A stretch of 64,000 bases of DNA from Clostridia bacterium (GTDB lineage: Bacteria > Bacillota > Clostridia > Lachnospirales > Anaerotignaceae). The position numbers and the translations under genes were made by a program. Position 1 is the stretch's first letter; each line of letters begins with the position of its first letter. This document shows positions 17,166-24,542 of the stretch, piece after piece. The stretch covers positions 62,001-126,000 of the forward strand of contig JALFWW010000016.1 in NCBI GenBank assembly GCA_022786605.1, written 5' to 3'. The notes beneath the pieces were generated by a model. It was given only the letters and a program-made list of their open reading frames with translations, did not search any database and was not told the DNA's origin.

Positions 17166-18413
17166 ATGGAAGAAAAAACAATTCTTTTTCGGCGGGATTT
17201 TACATTGGTGGTAATTGGACAAATCATTTCGCTTTTTGGCAATGGGATTCTGCGTTTTGCTTTACCGCTTTCTCTGCTGCGGGAAACAGGTTCATCAGCT
17301 TTATTTGGAATGGTAACTGCCTGTTCTTTTGCGCCTATGGTAGTATTGTCCATGATAGGGGGTGTTTTGGCTGATCGCGTAAATAAGCGGGATATCATGA
17401 TTGGATTGGACTTTTGCACAGCAATTCTGATGTTTGTATTCTATTTTGCGTTGGGAAACTTGCCAACGGTTCCGTTATTTATTGCAGTGCTGATGTTATT
17501 GTATGGAATATCCGGCATTTATCAGCCATCTGTACAGGCGAGTATCCCGTTATTGGTGCCCCCGGAAAAACTTATGGCAGGAAATGCGGTCATCAATCAA
17601 GTAAACACACTTTCTGGACTGCTGGGTCCTGTGATTGGTGGTGTGATGTTTGGAATATGCGGCATCCGAGCTATTGTGGTTTTAAGTATCATCTGTTTTG
17701 CTTTTTCTGCAATTATGGAAATTTTTATCCAAATCCCTCATGAAAAACGTATGCGGAAAAAGGGAGTTTTGGCAGTTGCAGCAAGTGATCTGAAAGAAAG
17801 CTTTCGTTTTGTAAAGTCAGAAAAGCCAGTCTTTTTTTCTGTTGTGTTTCTGATTAGTATTTTTAACCTTGTGTTAAGCGCTGTGATGATTGTTGGTGTG
17901 CCTATTTTAATCACGCAGGTACTTAAAATGTCAGATGTCATGTACGGGTTTACCCAAGGCGCTATTGCGTTAGGCGGTTTATGGGGTGGAATTTTAACAG
18001 CCATGACAGCAGAGAAACGGAAACTGAAGGATGCTTACATTTTGCTGCTGATTTGCGCGGTTTGTGTCGCGTTCATGGGAATACCGCTGCTGCTTCGTTG
18101 GTCCACGGTTTTATCTTATGGTGTGATTACCCTCATGTGCTTTATTACAATGGGTGTTTCTGCTTTGTTTGTTGTACAAATTTATACAATGATTCAAAAA
18201 CAGACACCTCCGCAGTTGGTTGGAAAGATCATGGCGGCATTGATTTCTATTGCGATGTGTGGTCAGCCTGTTGGGCAGGCGATTTATGGCGTTTTATTCG
18301 ATGCTTTTCAGGAGCAAACATGGATTGTGCTCATTGCCGCGGCAATTGCCTCTTTTGCCATTTCGCTATATGCCAAGAAAATATTTAGCCGTTTGGAGGA
18401 GGAATCAATGTGA
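17166..18413 (+). CDS. MFS transporter, probable drug efflux
   Basis: This 415-aa protein has about twelve membrane segments. The loop 2-3 motif (GGVLADRVNKRDIMIGLDF) and a proline/glycine-rich helix 5 (LLGPVIGGVMFGICG) are typical of drug/H+ antiporters and macrolide exporters of the MefA-like MFS group. It would use the proton gradient to export a toxic compound. It lies directly after a TetR regulator and a perfect palindrome, so it is most likely the regulated target. AAAGGAGGAATTCAT gives a strong ribosome binding site. The substrate cannot be deduced. Confidence 0.88.
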   Translation: MEEKTILFRRDFTLVVIGQIISLFGNGILRFALPLSLLRETGSSALFGMVTACSFAPMVVLSMIGGVLADRVNKRDIMIGLDFCTAILMFVFYFALGNLPTVPLFIAVLMLLYGISGIYQPSVQASIPLLVPPEKLMAGNAVINQVNTLSGLLGPVIGGVMFGICGIRAIVVLSIICFAFSAIMEIFIQIPHEKRMRKKGVLAVAASDLKESFRFVKSEKPVFFSVVFLISIFNLVLSAVMIVGVPILITQVLKMSDVMYGFTQGAIALGGLWGGILTAMTAEKRKLKDAYILLLICAVCVAFMGIPLLLRWSTVLSYGVITLMCFITMGVSALFVVQIYTMIQKQTPPQLVGKIMAALISIAMCGQPVGQAIYGVLFDAFQEQTWIVLIAAAIASFAISLYAKKIFSRLEEESM

Positions 18414-18582
18414 TCTGTGTTCAATAAAAGATATCTTTTTGATAGCGTTTTTTGGGAGAAATCATAGCAGACAAGCACAATGGCAGTGGGAAGAAGTTCT
18501 GCAAATTTTTCTGACAGATCATTTTCATTGAAATAACAGAATGATTTGAATGATGAGAGTTTGATAATTTGGCTGTAAAATA

Positions 18583-18628
18583 AAAAGCAGAGAATCAGCT
18601 GTTTTGAAATTCTGTATTCTCTGCTTTT
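18583..18628. terminator. Bidirectional terminator between convergent genes
   Basis: AAAAGCAGAGAAT (18583-18595) and ATTCTCTGCTTTT (18616-18628) are perfect 13-bp arms in the 312-bp gap between the MFS gene (+) and the phosphorylase (-). Nothing else is recognisable in that gap. Confidence 0.8.
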
Positions 18629-18725
18629 GCTATGTTTTTGTCTGCGGACACAATGAACGATTTAGAATGTTTCTGAATCGTTGTATCTTGCCTGTGGTCA
18701 GCGTTGTTTCTTCGGGTCAATATGA

Positions 18726-19469
18726 TTATTTTCCTGATTCCATTTTATAAAAAGCTTCTAAAGCAGTGAGGATTTCGTGGCGTTCGCCTTCCATAGCCAG
18801 ATTTTCCCCGTCCACGTAAGAACCGATACTTTCAGAGGTATCCTGCTCATAAGCAACCACATTGTTGAGAATAGAAGCGGTTTTTACGCCCCGAAGATGT
18901 CCGATGGTAAACAGTGCGGCTGTTTCCATGTCGCAGCCCAATACACCCTGTTTGGACCAGTAAGCGTCAATGGCTTCTTCGTTGTCTGTGTAAAAACTGT
19001 CATGGCTGCGGGCAATGCCTACATGATATTGGAAATCCTGTTCTTTTGCCGCTTCCATGCAGTACAGCATCAGCTGTGCGTCAGGAACAGCGGGGAACAT
19101 GGCGTCGATATATGTTTTGGACGCGCCATCATCCCGAACAGCGCCATTGACGATGATGATGTCGCCTACTTTTACCTGTGGCTGTAAGCTGCCGCAGCTT
19201 CCGATACGGATCATGGCTTCTACACCGATGTTGTGCAGTTCCTCCACGGCAATGCCTGCAGACGCACCGCCAATGCCTGTGGAAATGGCAAGGATGGGGA
19301 CGCCTTTGTATGTGCCGGAAAGACTGCGGTATTCTCGGTTGAATTCCAGTTCGGTCACATTCTCCAGAAAAGGTGCGATGCGGTCCAGTCGAGCAGGATC
19401 GCCAGGCATCAGAGCGTATTTGATTTGTAGATTTTTACCCAGTTGGATATGAGGCTGTAAGGATTCCAT
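18726..19469 (-). CDS. Nucleoside phosphorylase (uridine phosphorylase type)
   Basis: This 247-aa protein of the PNP/UDP phosphorylase superfamily cleaves a nucleoside with phosphate to base plus ribose-1-phosphate. Visible are MPGDPARLDRIAPFL (phosphate loop with Gly/Asp/Arg), ISTGIGGASAGIAVEEL, RIGSCGSLQ, and CDMETAALFTIGHLRGVKTASI, where the Glu contacts the ribose. The length and order match Udp/DeoD-type hexameric enzymes, and the sequence is closer to uridine phosphorylase. GGAGGAATCACA precedes the ATG. It is divergent from a cluster containing a PfkB sugar kinase, which might share a role in nucleoside sugar salvage. Confidence 0.85.
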   Translation of the reverse strand: MESLQPHIQLGKNLQIKYALMPGDPARLDRIAPFLENVTELEFNREYRSLSGTYKGVPILAISTGIGGASAGIAVEELHNIGVEAMIRIGSCGSLQPQVKVGDIIIVNGAVRDDGASKTYIDAMFPAVPDAQLMLYCMEAAKEQDFQYHVGIARSHDSFYTDNEEAIDAYWSKQGVLGCDMETAALFTIGHLRGVKTASILNNVVAYEQDTSESIGSYVDGENLAMEGERHEILTALEAFYKMESGK

Positions 19470-19542
19470 TGTGATTCCTCCTTTGTTTTTTCTTCTAATT
19501 TACATGATTTTTCGGGAAAATGCAATGGATGGCATAAGGTGT

Positions 19543-19581
19543 TTGAAGTCTGCAGGGGATTATGTTACAATGAAATGTAAC
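19543..19581 (+). promoter_or_regulatory. Promoter overlapping palindrome, DMT-kinase-ADH cluster
   Basis: TTGAAG, 17 nt, TACAAT (19566-19571). The -10 lies inside the palindrome GTTACA-N6-TGTAAC (19564-19581), a plausible repressor site. Confidence 0.55.
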
Positions 19582-19606
19582 AAAATATTGGAAAGGGAGA
19601 AAAGAG

Positions 19607-20032
19607 ATGATATATTTCCTGTTTTTGATTTTATCGGGACTGCTGCAGGGCATGATGATTTCCCTCAATGGACAGTTGGGAAATTATTACAGTATGTTTG
19701 GCATCAGTTTTTTTGTCCATGGAATCGCTGCGGTTCTTTTGATTTTATATCTGAAATGCAAAGAGAAGAAAAAAATTCGTTTTCGTGGGGTACCTGCCTA
19801 TGTGTATCTGGTGGGCTTCATGGGCATTGGTATGGTTACCAGCAGCAGTTGGTGTACCCTTGCCATCGGTGCCACAGCCATGACAGGACTTTCTGTCATT
19901 GGGCAGATGATTTCTTCCGCTGTGGTGGATCATCATGGTTGGTTTGGCATTGAAAAACAGAAGTTCAACTGGAAAGAACTGCCTGCCTATCTGCTGGTAT
20001 TGGCAGGTGTTTGGCTGGTAACAACAGGCTGA
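19607..20032 (+). CDS. Half-size DMT transporter, YdcZ/DUF606 family (first of pair)
   Basis: This 141-aa protein has four to five membrane segments, with the YdcZ-type SLNGQLGNYYS start and SSSWCTLAIGATAMTGLSVIGQMISSAVVDHHGWFG core. DUF606 proteins are half-size members of the drug/metabolite transporter superfamily and often occur as adjacent pairs likely to form a heterodimer. The partner begins 15 bp downstream. AAAGGGAGAAAAG precedes the ATG. The substrate is unknown; the neighbouring kinase and dehydrogenase suggest a sugar or polyol. Confidence 0.8.
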   Translation: MIYFLFLILSGLLQGMMISLNGQLGNYYSMFGISFFVHGIAAVLLILYLKCKEKKKIRFRGVPAYVYLVGFMGIGMVTSSSWCTLAIGATAMTGLSVIGQMISSAVVDHHGWFGIEKQKFNWKELPAYLLVLAGVWLVTTG

Positions 20033-20046
20033 GGAGGAAAACGGAA

Positions 20047-20511
20047 ATGATATTTTATATAACTGCCGTAGCCAATGGTTTTTTGAATACGGTCAATAAA
20101 ATGGTAAATGTAAAAGCAGGGGAATGTTTGGGGACTGCCAATGGCGCCCTTATCAATTATGTAGAAGCGACAATCCTTTCTCTGTGTCTGATTTTTGTAA
20201 CAGGCAATGGGGCGGAAATGAATTTTTCTCATATTGCGGAAGTGCCGCCGCTGTTTTATTTGGGCAGCGTTTGTGGTTTGGTTGCTATGATCTTTTTGAT
20301 TCTTGGCACCAGTCATACAGGGGCAATGGCATCCACTATTTTGGCATTGTTGGGACAGCTTGGCATGTCTGTAGCATTGGATTATGTATTTTTCCATACA
20401 TTTAGTTGGAAACGCATTTTAGGCATCTTTTTGATCACTGCTGGCATTGCTTGGCGAGAATACATTAAAATACAGGATAGAAGAAAACAGATAAAGGGGG
20501 ATGCAGCTTGA
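20047..20511 (+). CDS. Half-size DMT transporter, YdcZ/DUF606 family (second of pair)
   Basis: This 154-aa, five-segment membrane protein is homologous in layout to its upstream partner (LNTVNKMVNVKAGECLGTANGALINYVEA, then HTGAMASTILALLGQLGMSVALDY). The ATG at 20047 is chosen because GAGGAGGAAAACG precedes it; an upstream in-frame ATG at 20011 would overlap the previous gene. The two presumably assemble as one transporter. Its stop overlaps the following kinase start by four bases. Confidence 0.8.
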   Translation: MIFYITAVANGFLNTVNKMVNVKAGECLGTANGALINYVEATILSLCLIFVTGNGAEMNFSHIAEVPPLFYLGSVCGLVAMIFLILGTSHTGAMASTILALLGQLGMSVALDYVFFHTFSWKRILGIFLITAGIAWREYIKIQDRRKQIKGDAA

Positions 20512-21428
20512 AGATTTGCAATTTTGGTTCCATGAATTTGGATCATGTATATCAGGTGGATACGTTTTTGCAGCCGGGAGAAACAAAATCCTCCCGCTCC
20601 TTGTTTACAAACTGCGGCGGCAAAGGCTTGAATCAGTCCATTGCGGCAGCAAAAGCAGGCAATGAAGTGGTACATGCTGGTATTATCGGTTCCGGTGGCG
20701 AAATGCTGGAAGAAGTACTGGCAAAAAATGGCGTAGATGTGAGCCTCCTTTCCCATGTGGATGCCCCCAGTGGTCATGCCATCATTCAGGTGGATGACGC
20801 AGGGCAGAACTGCATCCTGTTGTTTGGCGGCACCAACCAGATGCTGACAGAAACTTATATTACAGAAGTGCTGGACAAAATGGACAAGGATACATTGGTT
20901 CTGCTTCAGAATGAAACCAATCTGGTGGGCTTTATCATGGAAGAAGCCCATAAAAGAGGCATGAAAACCGCCTTGAACGCTGCGCCTATGGATGAAAAAG
21001 TGCTTTTGTATCCTTTGGAATTATTAGACTGGCTCATTGTCAACGAGGTGGAAGGCAGACAAATTGCTAACTGCCAGACAGATGATGAAATCCTGCCGGT
21101 ACTGCGGGAAAAATACCCCAACTGCGGCATTTTGCTTACATTGGGCAGCAGAGGGGCAATCTGCGATTATGCGGGAGAAACGTATCAGATCGGTTGTTTT
21201 AATGTGCCAGTGGTAGATACCACTGCGGCAGGGGATACCTTTACAGGATATTTCCTCAATGGCATGGGCAATGGTCTGGGCATTGCGGATAGTCTGCTGT
21301 TGGCAACCACAGCAAGCGCTATGGCAATCGGCAAGAAAGGCGCTGCCGATTCCGTGCCTCTTTATGAAGAAGTGGCGGAAAATATGAAAAATCAGGTGTT
21401 TGGTACATTGAAAGCGCAGAAAAAATAA
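20508..21428 (+). CDS. PfkB family carbohydrate kinase (ribokinase-like)
   Basis: This 306-aa PfkB-fold kinase has the N-terminal NCGGKGLNQSIAAAKAGNEV substrate signature and the C-terminal VDTTAAGDTFTGYFLNG motif with the catalytic Asp. LNAAPMDEK and LLTLGSRGA lie between them. The organisation fits ribokinase, which phosphorylates D-ribose or another pentose or nucleoside sugar at the expense of ATP. The TTG start at 20508 overlaps the upstream TGA (TTGA) and follows AAAGGGGGATGC. It belongs to the five-gene cluster with the paired DMT transporter. Confidence 0.88.
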   Translation: MKICNFGSMNLDHVYQVDTFLQPGETKSSRSLFTNCGGKGLNQSIAAAKAGNEVVHAGIIGSGGEMLEEVLAKNGVDVSLLSHVDAPSGHAIIQVDDAGQNCILLFGGTNQMLTETYITEVLDKMDKDTLVLLQNETNLVGFIMEEAHKRGMKTALNAAPMDEKVLLYPLELLDWLIVNEVEGRQIANCQTDDEILPVLREKYPNCGILLTLGSRGAICDYAGETYQIGCFNVPVVDTTAAGDTFTGYFLNGMGNGLGIADSLLLATTASAMAIGKKGAADSVPLYEEVAENMKNQVFGTLKAQKK

Positions 21429-21451
21429 ATTTGAGTTAAGGAGGAAGCAGA

Positions 21452-22042
21452 ATGAAAAAGGTATTGTTTGTAAACTGCTGTATCCGCAGAGAGGGTTCCA
21501 GAACCCAAAAACTGGCAGATCATTTTCTGGAAGGTTTGCGGAAAAAAGAAGGCTATGAGATTGAAGAACTTTGCCTGATGGATGAGTCTTTGTCTTATTT
21601 TACAGATGGTTTTTTTGATCAGCGGGAACGCCTGCTGGCAGATAAGCAGTTCGACCATCCACGGTTCCGTTATGCCCATCAGTTTGCGGAGGCGGACAAA
21701 ATTGTCATTGCAGCGCCTTTTTGGGATTTGAGCTTTCCTTCTTTACTGAAAGTATATATCGAAAACCTTTGTGTGGAAGGCATTACATTTGGCTGCAATG
21801 AAACAGGATGCTTTGGTACCTGCAAAGCGGATCAGCTTATTTATCTGACTACCAGAGGCGGCTTCTATAACGACAATCCTATGGAAATGGGTTCCCGTTA
21901 TATGTGGGCAATGTGCGATTTCTTCGGTATCCCTCGTTACGACTGTGTGGCAGGGGATGGACTGGATACAGGCGTGCGCCCTGTGGAAGAAATTCTGGAA
22001 GATGCCAAAGCGGAAATTGAATGTTTGCTGGCTGAGTTTTAA
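21452..22042 (+). CDS. Flavodoxin-fold NAD(P)H-dependent oxidoreductase
   Basis: This 196-aa protein has the flavodoxin_2/azoreductase fold. It has an N-terminal VLFVNCCIRREGSRTQKLAD FMN-phosphate loop, the central IVIAAPFWDLSFPSLLKVYIE strand-loop, and the TRGGFYND flavin contact. Such enzymes reduce quinones or azo compounds with NAD(P)H. It lies 23 bp after the kinase and 19 bp before a zinc dehydrogenase, so it is almost certainly co-transcribed. Its role with a sugar kinase is unclear; it may recycle a cofactor for the dehydrogenase. Confidence 0.82.
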   Translation: MKKVLFVNCCIRREGSRTQKLADHFLEGLRKKEGYEIEELCLMDESLSYFTDGFFDQRERLLADKQFDHPRFRYAHQFAEADKIVIAAPFWDLSFPSLLKVYIENLCVEGITFGCNETGCFGTCKADQLIYLTTRGGFYNDNPMEMGSRYMWAMCDFFGIPRYDCVAGDGLDTGVRPVEEILEDAKAEIECLLAEF

Positions 22043-22061
22043 GAGAAAAGAGGAAAATACC

Positions 22062-23120
22062 ATGGAAAAAACAATGAAAGCGGTTGTATACAAAGGAAAA
22101 GGACAGGTGGTACTGGAGGACAGACCCATTCCTGTCATTCAGGACCCCAGAGATGCCATTGTAAGAGTGACACGTTCCACAATCTGTTCCAGTGACTTGC
22201 ATATCAAACATGGCACCGTACCCCGTGCAAAAGAAAATACCGTTTTGGGTCATGAATTTGTAGGGGAAGTTGTGGAAGTGGGCAGCGCTGTAAAAAAATT
22301 CAAAGCAGGTGACCGTGTTTCCGTGAATGTGGAAACTTTCTGCGGCGAATGTTTCTTCTGCAAAAGAGGCTATGTGAATAACTGCGTAGAAGGCGGCTGG
22401 GAACTGGGCTGTCGTATTGATGGCTGTCAGGCGGAATATGTTCGTGTACCCATTGCCGATAACGGCATGACTCCCATTCCCGATGATGTTTCTGACGAAG
22501 CGGCACTGTTCAACGGGGATATTCTGGCAACAGGCTACTGGGCTGCCAGCATTGGTGAAATCAAACCGGCAGATACCGTTGTGGTACTTGGTGCAGGTCC
22601 TACCGGTCTTTGCACGCTTATGAGCATCCGTCTTTACAGCCCCGCGAAAGTCATCGTTGTAGACGTGAGTGAAGAAAGAATGGCACTGGCAAAAGAACAG
22701 GGCTTGGCTGATATTTGCTTGAACCCCACAAAGGTGGACGTGGAAGGGGAAATCCTTCGTTTGACAGACGGCAGAGGTGCTGACCGCGTCTTTGAAGTGG
22801 CTGGCGGCGAAAATACATTCCAGCTGGCATGGAAAGTTGCAAGACCCAATGCTATTGTGGTTCTGGTTGCGCTCTATGCGAAAGAACAGGCATTGCCTTT
22901 GCATTTGATGTACGGCAAAAACCTGACTTTCAAAACAGGTGGTGTGGATGCGAACTGTTGTGAAGACATCATGAAAATGATTCAGTGCGGTAAAATCGAC
23001 ACATCCTGCCTGATTACACATCGTGCGCCCTTGAATGACGTCATGGAAGGCTATCGGATATTCGAAAATAAATTGGATGGCTGCATCAAATGGATCATCA
23101 CACCTTATGAAAGAGATTGA
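22062..23120 (+). CDS. Zinc-dependent alcohol/polyol dehydrogenase
   Basis: This 352-aa medium-chain dehydrogenase binds catalytic zinc with STICSSDLHIKHG (Cys) and GHEFVGEVVEVG (His/Glu). The structural zinc lobe is reduced and irregular (CGECFFCKRGYVNNC). The Rossmann part carries VVVLGAGPTGLCTLMSIRLY for NAD(P). It oxidises secondary alcohols or sugar alcohols. The ATG at 22062 follows AAGAGGAAAATACC; earlier in-frame codons overlap the upstream gene. It closes the five-gene cluster. Members of the family range from threonine to sorbitol dehydrogenases, so the substrate is open. Confidence 0.88.
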   Translation: MEKTMKAVVYKGKGQVVLEDRPIPVIQDPRDAIVRVTRSTICSSDLHIKHGTVPRAKENTVLGHEFVGEVVEVGSAVKKFKAGDRVSVNVETFCGECFFCKRGYVNNCVEGGWELGCRIDGCQAEYVRVPIADNGMTPIPDDVSDEAALFNGDILATGYWAASIGEIKPADTVVVLGAGPTGLCTLMSIRLYSPAKVIVVDVSEERMALAKEQGLADICLNPTKVDVEGEILRLTDGRGADRVFEVAGGENTFQLAWKVARPNAIVVLVALYAKEQALPLHLMYGKNLTFKTGGVDANCCEDIMKMIQCGKIDTSCLITHRAPLNDVMEGYRIFENKLDGCIKWIITPYERD

Positions 23121-23173
23121 AAATAAAAATGGTATGCCTTTCGGGGTATTTCCCAAAGTAGAAAGTACGTGAA

Positions 23174-23279
23174 CAGCAGGTTCCCCTTAAGAAAACATTG
23201 TTTTTTGTTTCCTTGATTTCTTGAGGGGAGCTGCGACGGCTGTCTTCGGAAGAAAATATTTCTTATAAAATCTCGATAA
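23174..23279 (-). repeat. Dispersed intergenic element, copy A (inverted, half-length)
   Basis: Read on the minus strand this matches the second half of the elements at 31598 and 49009: GAGATTTTAT, TTTTCTTC, AGCCGTCGCAG, AAGAAATCAAGGAAA and CAATGTTTTCTTAAGG occur in the same order. The first-half hairpin is not recognisable. It lies between the dehydrogenase and sbcD. Confidence 0.75.
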
Positions 23280-23343
23280 AAACATGTGAATTGGAATCTG
23301 TTGTAGTTCAAGGCGTTTGACTATTTTTGTTTTCTGATGAACC

Positions 23344-23371
23344 AGCCCCAAAGAGGGCTTTTCTTTTTTAG
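23344..23371 (+). terminator. Short terminator hairpin
   Basis: AGCCC/GGGCT stem with a CAAAGA loop, followed by TTTTCTTTTTT. It is 32 bp before the sbcD start. Confidence 0.65.
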
Positions 23372-23402
23372 GAGGAATTTTCAGAGAAAGGAGAAATCAT
23401 AA

Positions 23403-24542
23403 ATGAAGTTGTTTCATTTAAGCGATCTGCATTTAGGTAAACGGGTATATGCCTTTTCCATGCTGCCGGATCAGCGCTATGTGTTGGAACAGGTCTGCGC
23501 TTTGGCAGAAAAACATCAGCCGGATGGCATTTTGCTCAGCGGCGATTTATATGATAAACCGATTCCACCTGTGGAAGCGGTACAGCTCTTGGATGAATTT
23601 TTGACCAGAATGCAGCAGATGGGTATTGCGGTTTATGCCATCTCCGGCAACCATGATTCTGCCGGACGTGTGGACTTTGGCAGCCGTATTTTGCAGCAGC
23701 AGAATCTGCATATTTGCGGTGCTTTTGACGGCAAGCTGTATCATGTCTGCAAGGAGGATGCCTTTGGAGAAATCCATTTTTATTTGCTCCCTTTTTTGAA
23801 GCCTGCGATGGTTTCCGCTTTTCGGGAAGGGGGCGAAAGTCTGACCTATGCCGAAGGGGTAAAGTGGGCTTTGGAGACCGTGGATATAGATACCACAAAG
23901 CGTAATGTGCTTTTGGCGCATCAGTTTGTCACATGGAAGGGAACAGCCGAAGAAAGCGATTCCGAAACAAAAACATTGGGCGGTGTGGATGAAATGGATG
24001 CCAGCCTGTTCTTTGATTTTGACTATGTGGCTTTGGGACATCTGCATAGTCCCCAGCGTATCGGACGGGATACCATCCGCTATGGCGGTTCACTCTTGAA
24101 GTATTCCTTTTCGGAACTGCGCCAGAAAAAAGGTGTGACCCTTGTGGAAATACAGGAAAAAGGTAATGTTACCACAGAATTTCTTCCTTTGGAACCCTTG
24201 CATCCTTTGCGTGAGATCAAAGGAACATTGGCTGACCTCTTGGATGCGGCAGAGAAAGCAGGCGGCTCTGAAGATTATGTAAGAGCGATTTTGACAGAGG
24301 AAGGGGCGGTCTACGACCCTGTGGGACGACTGCGTGTGTATTATCCAAACCTGATGACACTGGAAATGGAACAGCGTGGGGAAAGACAGGAAGACTTTTC
24401 CTTGCAGCTGGATCAGGAACAGTTTTCTGGGGCAGCGCTTTTTACTAGTTTTTTTGAAAAACAAAATGATCGGGAAATGAGCGAGGCGCAAAAAGTCCTT
24501 GTGGAAAAAATCTGGCAGGATTTGGGAGGTGTTGAAGAATGA
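23403..24542 (+). CDS. sbcD: Exonuclease subunit SbcD
   Basis: SbcD (379 aa) is the Mre11-like nuclease of the SbcCD complex, which opens DNA hairpins and processes double-strand ends. The Mn-binding phosphoesterase motifs are visible in order: FHLSDLHLGKR, LLSGDLYDKP, ISGNHDSAGRVDFG, LLAHQFV and ALGHLHSPQ. The C-terminal capping domain follows. AGAAAGGAGAAATCATAA precedes the ATG. It overlaps sbcC by ATGA, so the subunits are translationally coupled. Confidence 0.97.
   Translation: MKLFHLSDLHLGKRVYAFSMLPDQRYVLEQVCALAEKHQPDGILLSGDLYDKPIPPVEAVQLLDEFLTRMQQMGIAVYAISGNHDSAGRVDFGSRILQQQNLHICGAFDGKLYHVCKEDAFGEIHFYLLPFLKPAMVSAFREGGESLTYAEGVKWALETVDIDTTKRNVLLAHQFVTWKGTAEESDSETKTLGGVDEMDASLFFDFDYVALGHLHSPQRIGRDTIRYGGSLLKYSFSELRQKKGVTLVEIQEKGNVTTEFLPLEPLHPLREIKGTLADLLDAAEKAGGSEDYVRAILTEEGAVYDPVGRLRVYYPNLMTLEMEQRGERQEDFSLQLDQEQFSGAALFTSFFEKQNDREMSEAQKVLVEKIWQDLGGVEE

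Noticed and set aside
18250-18531. 93-codon ORF at the end of the MFS gene
   Set aside because: Mostly inside the MFS coding region in another frame; the part beyond it has no start signal.
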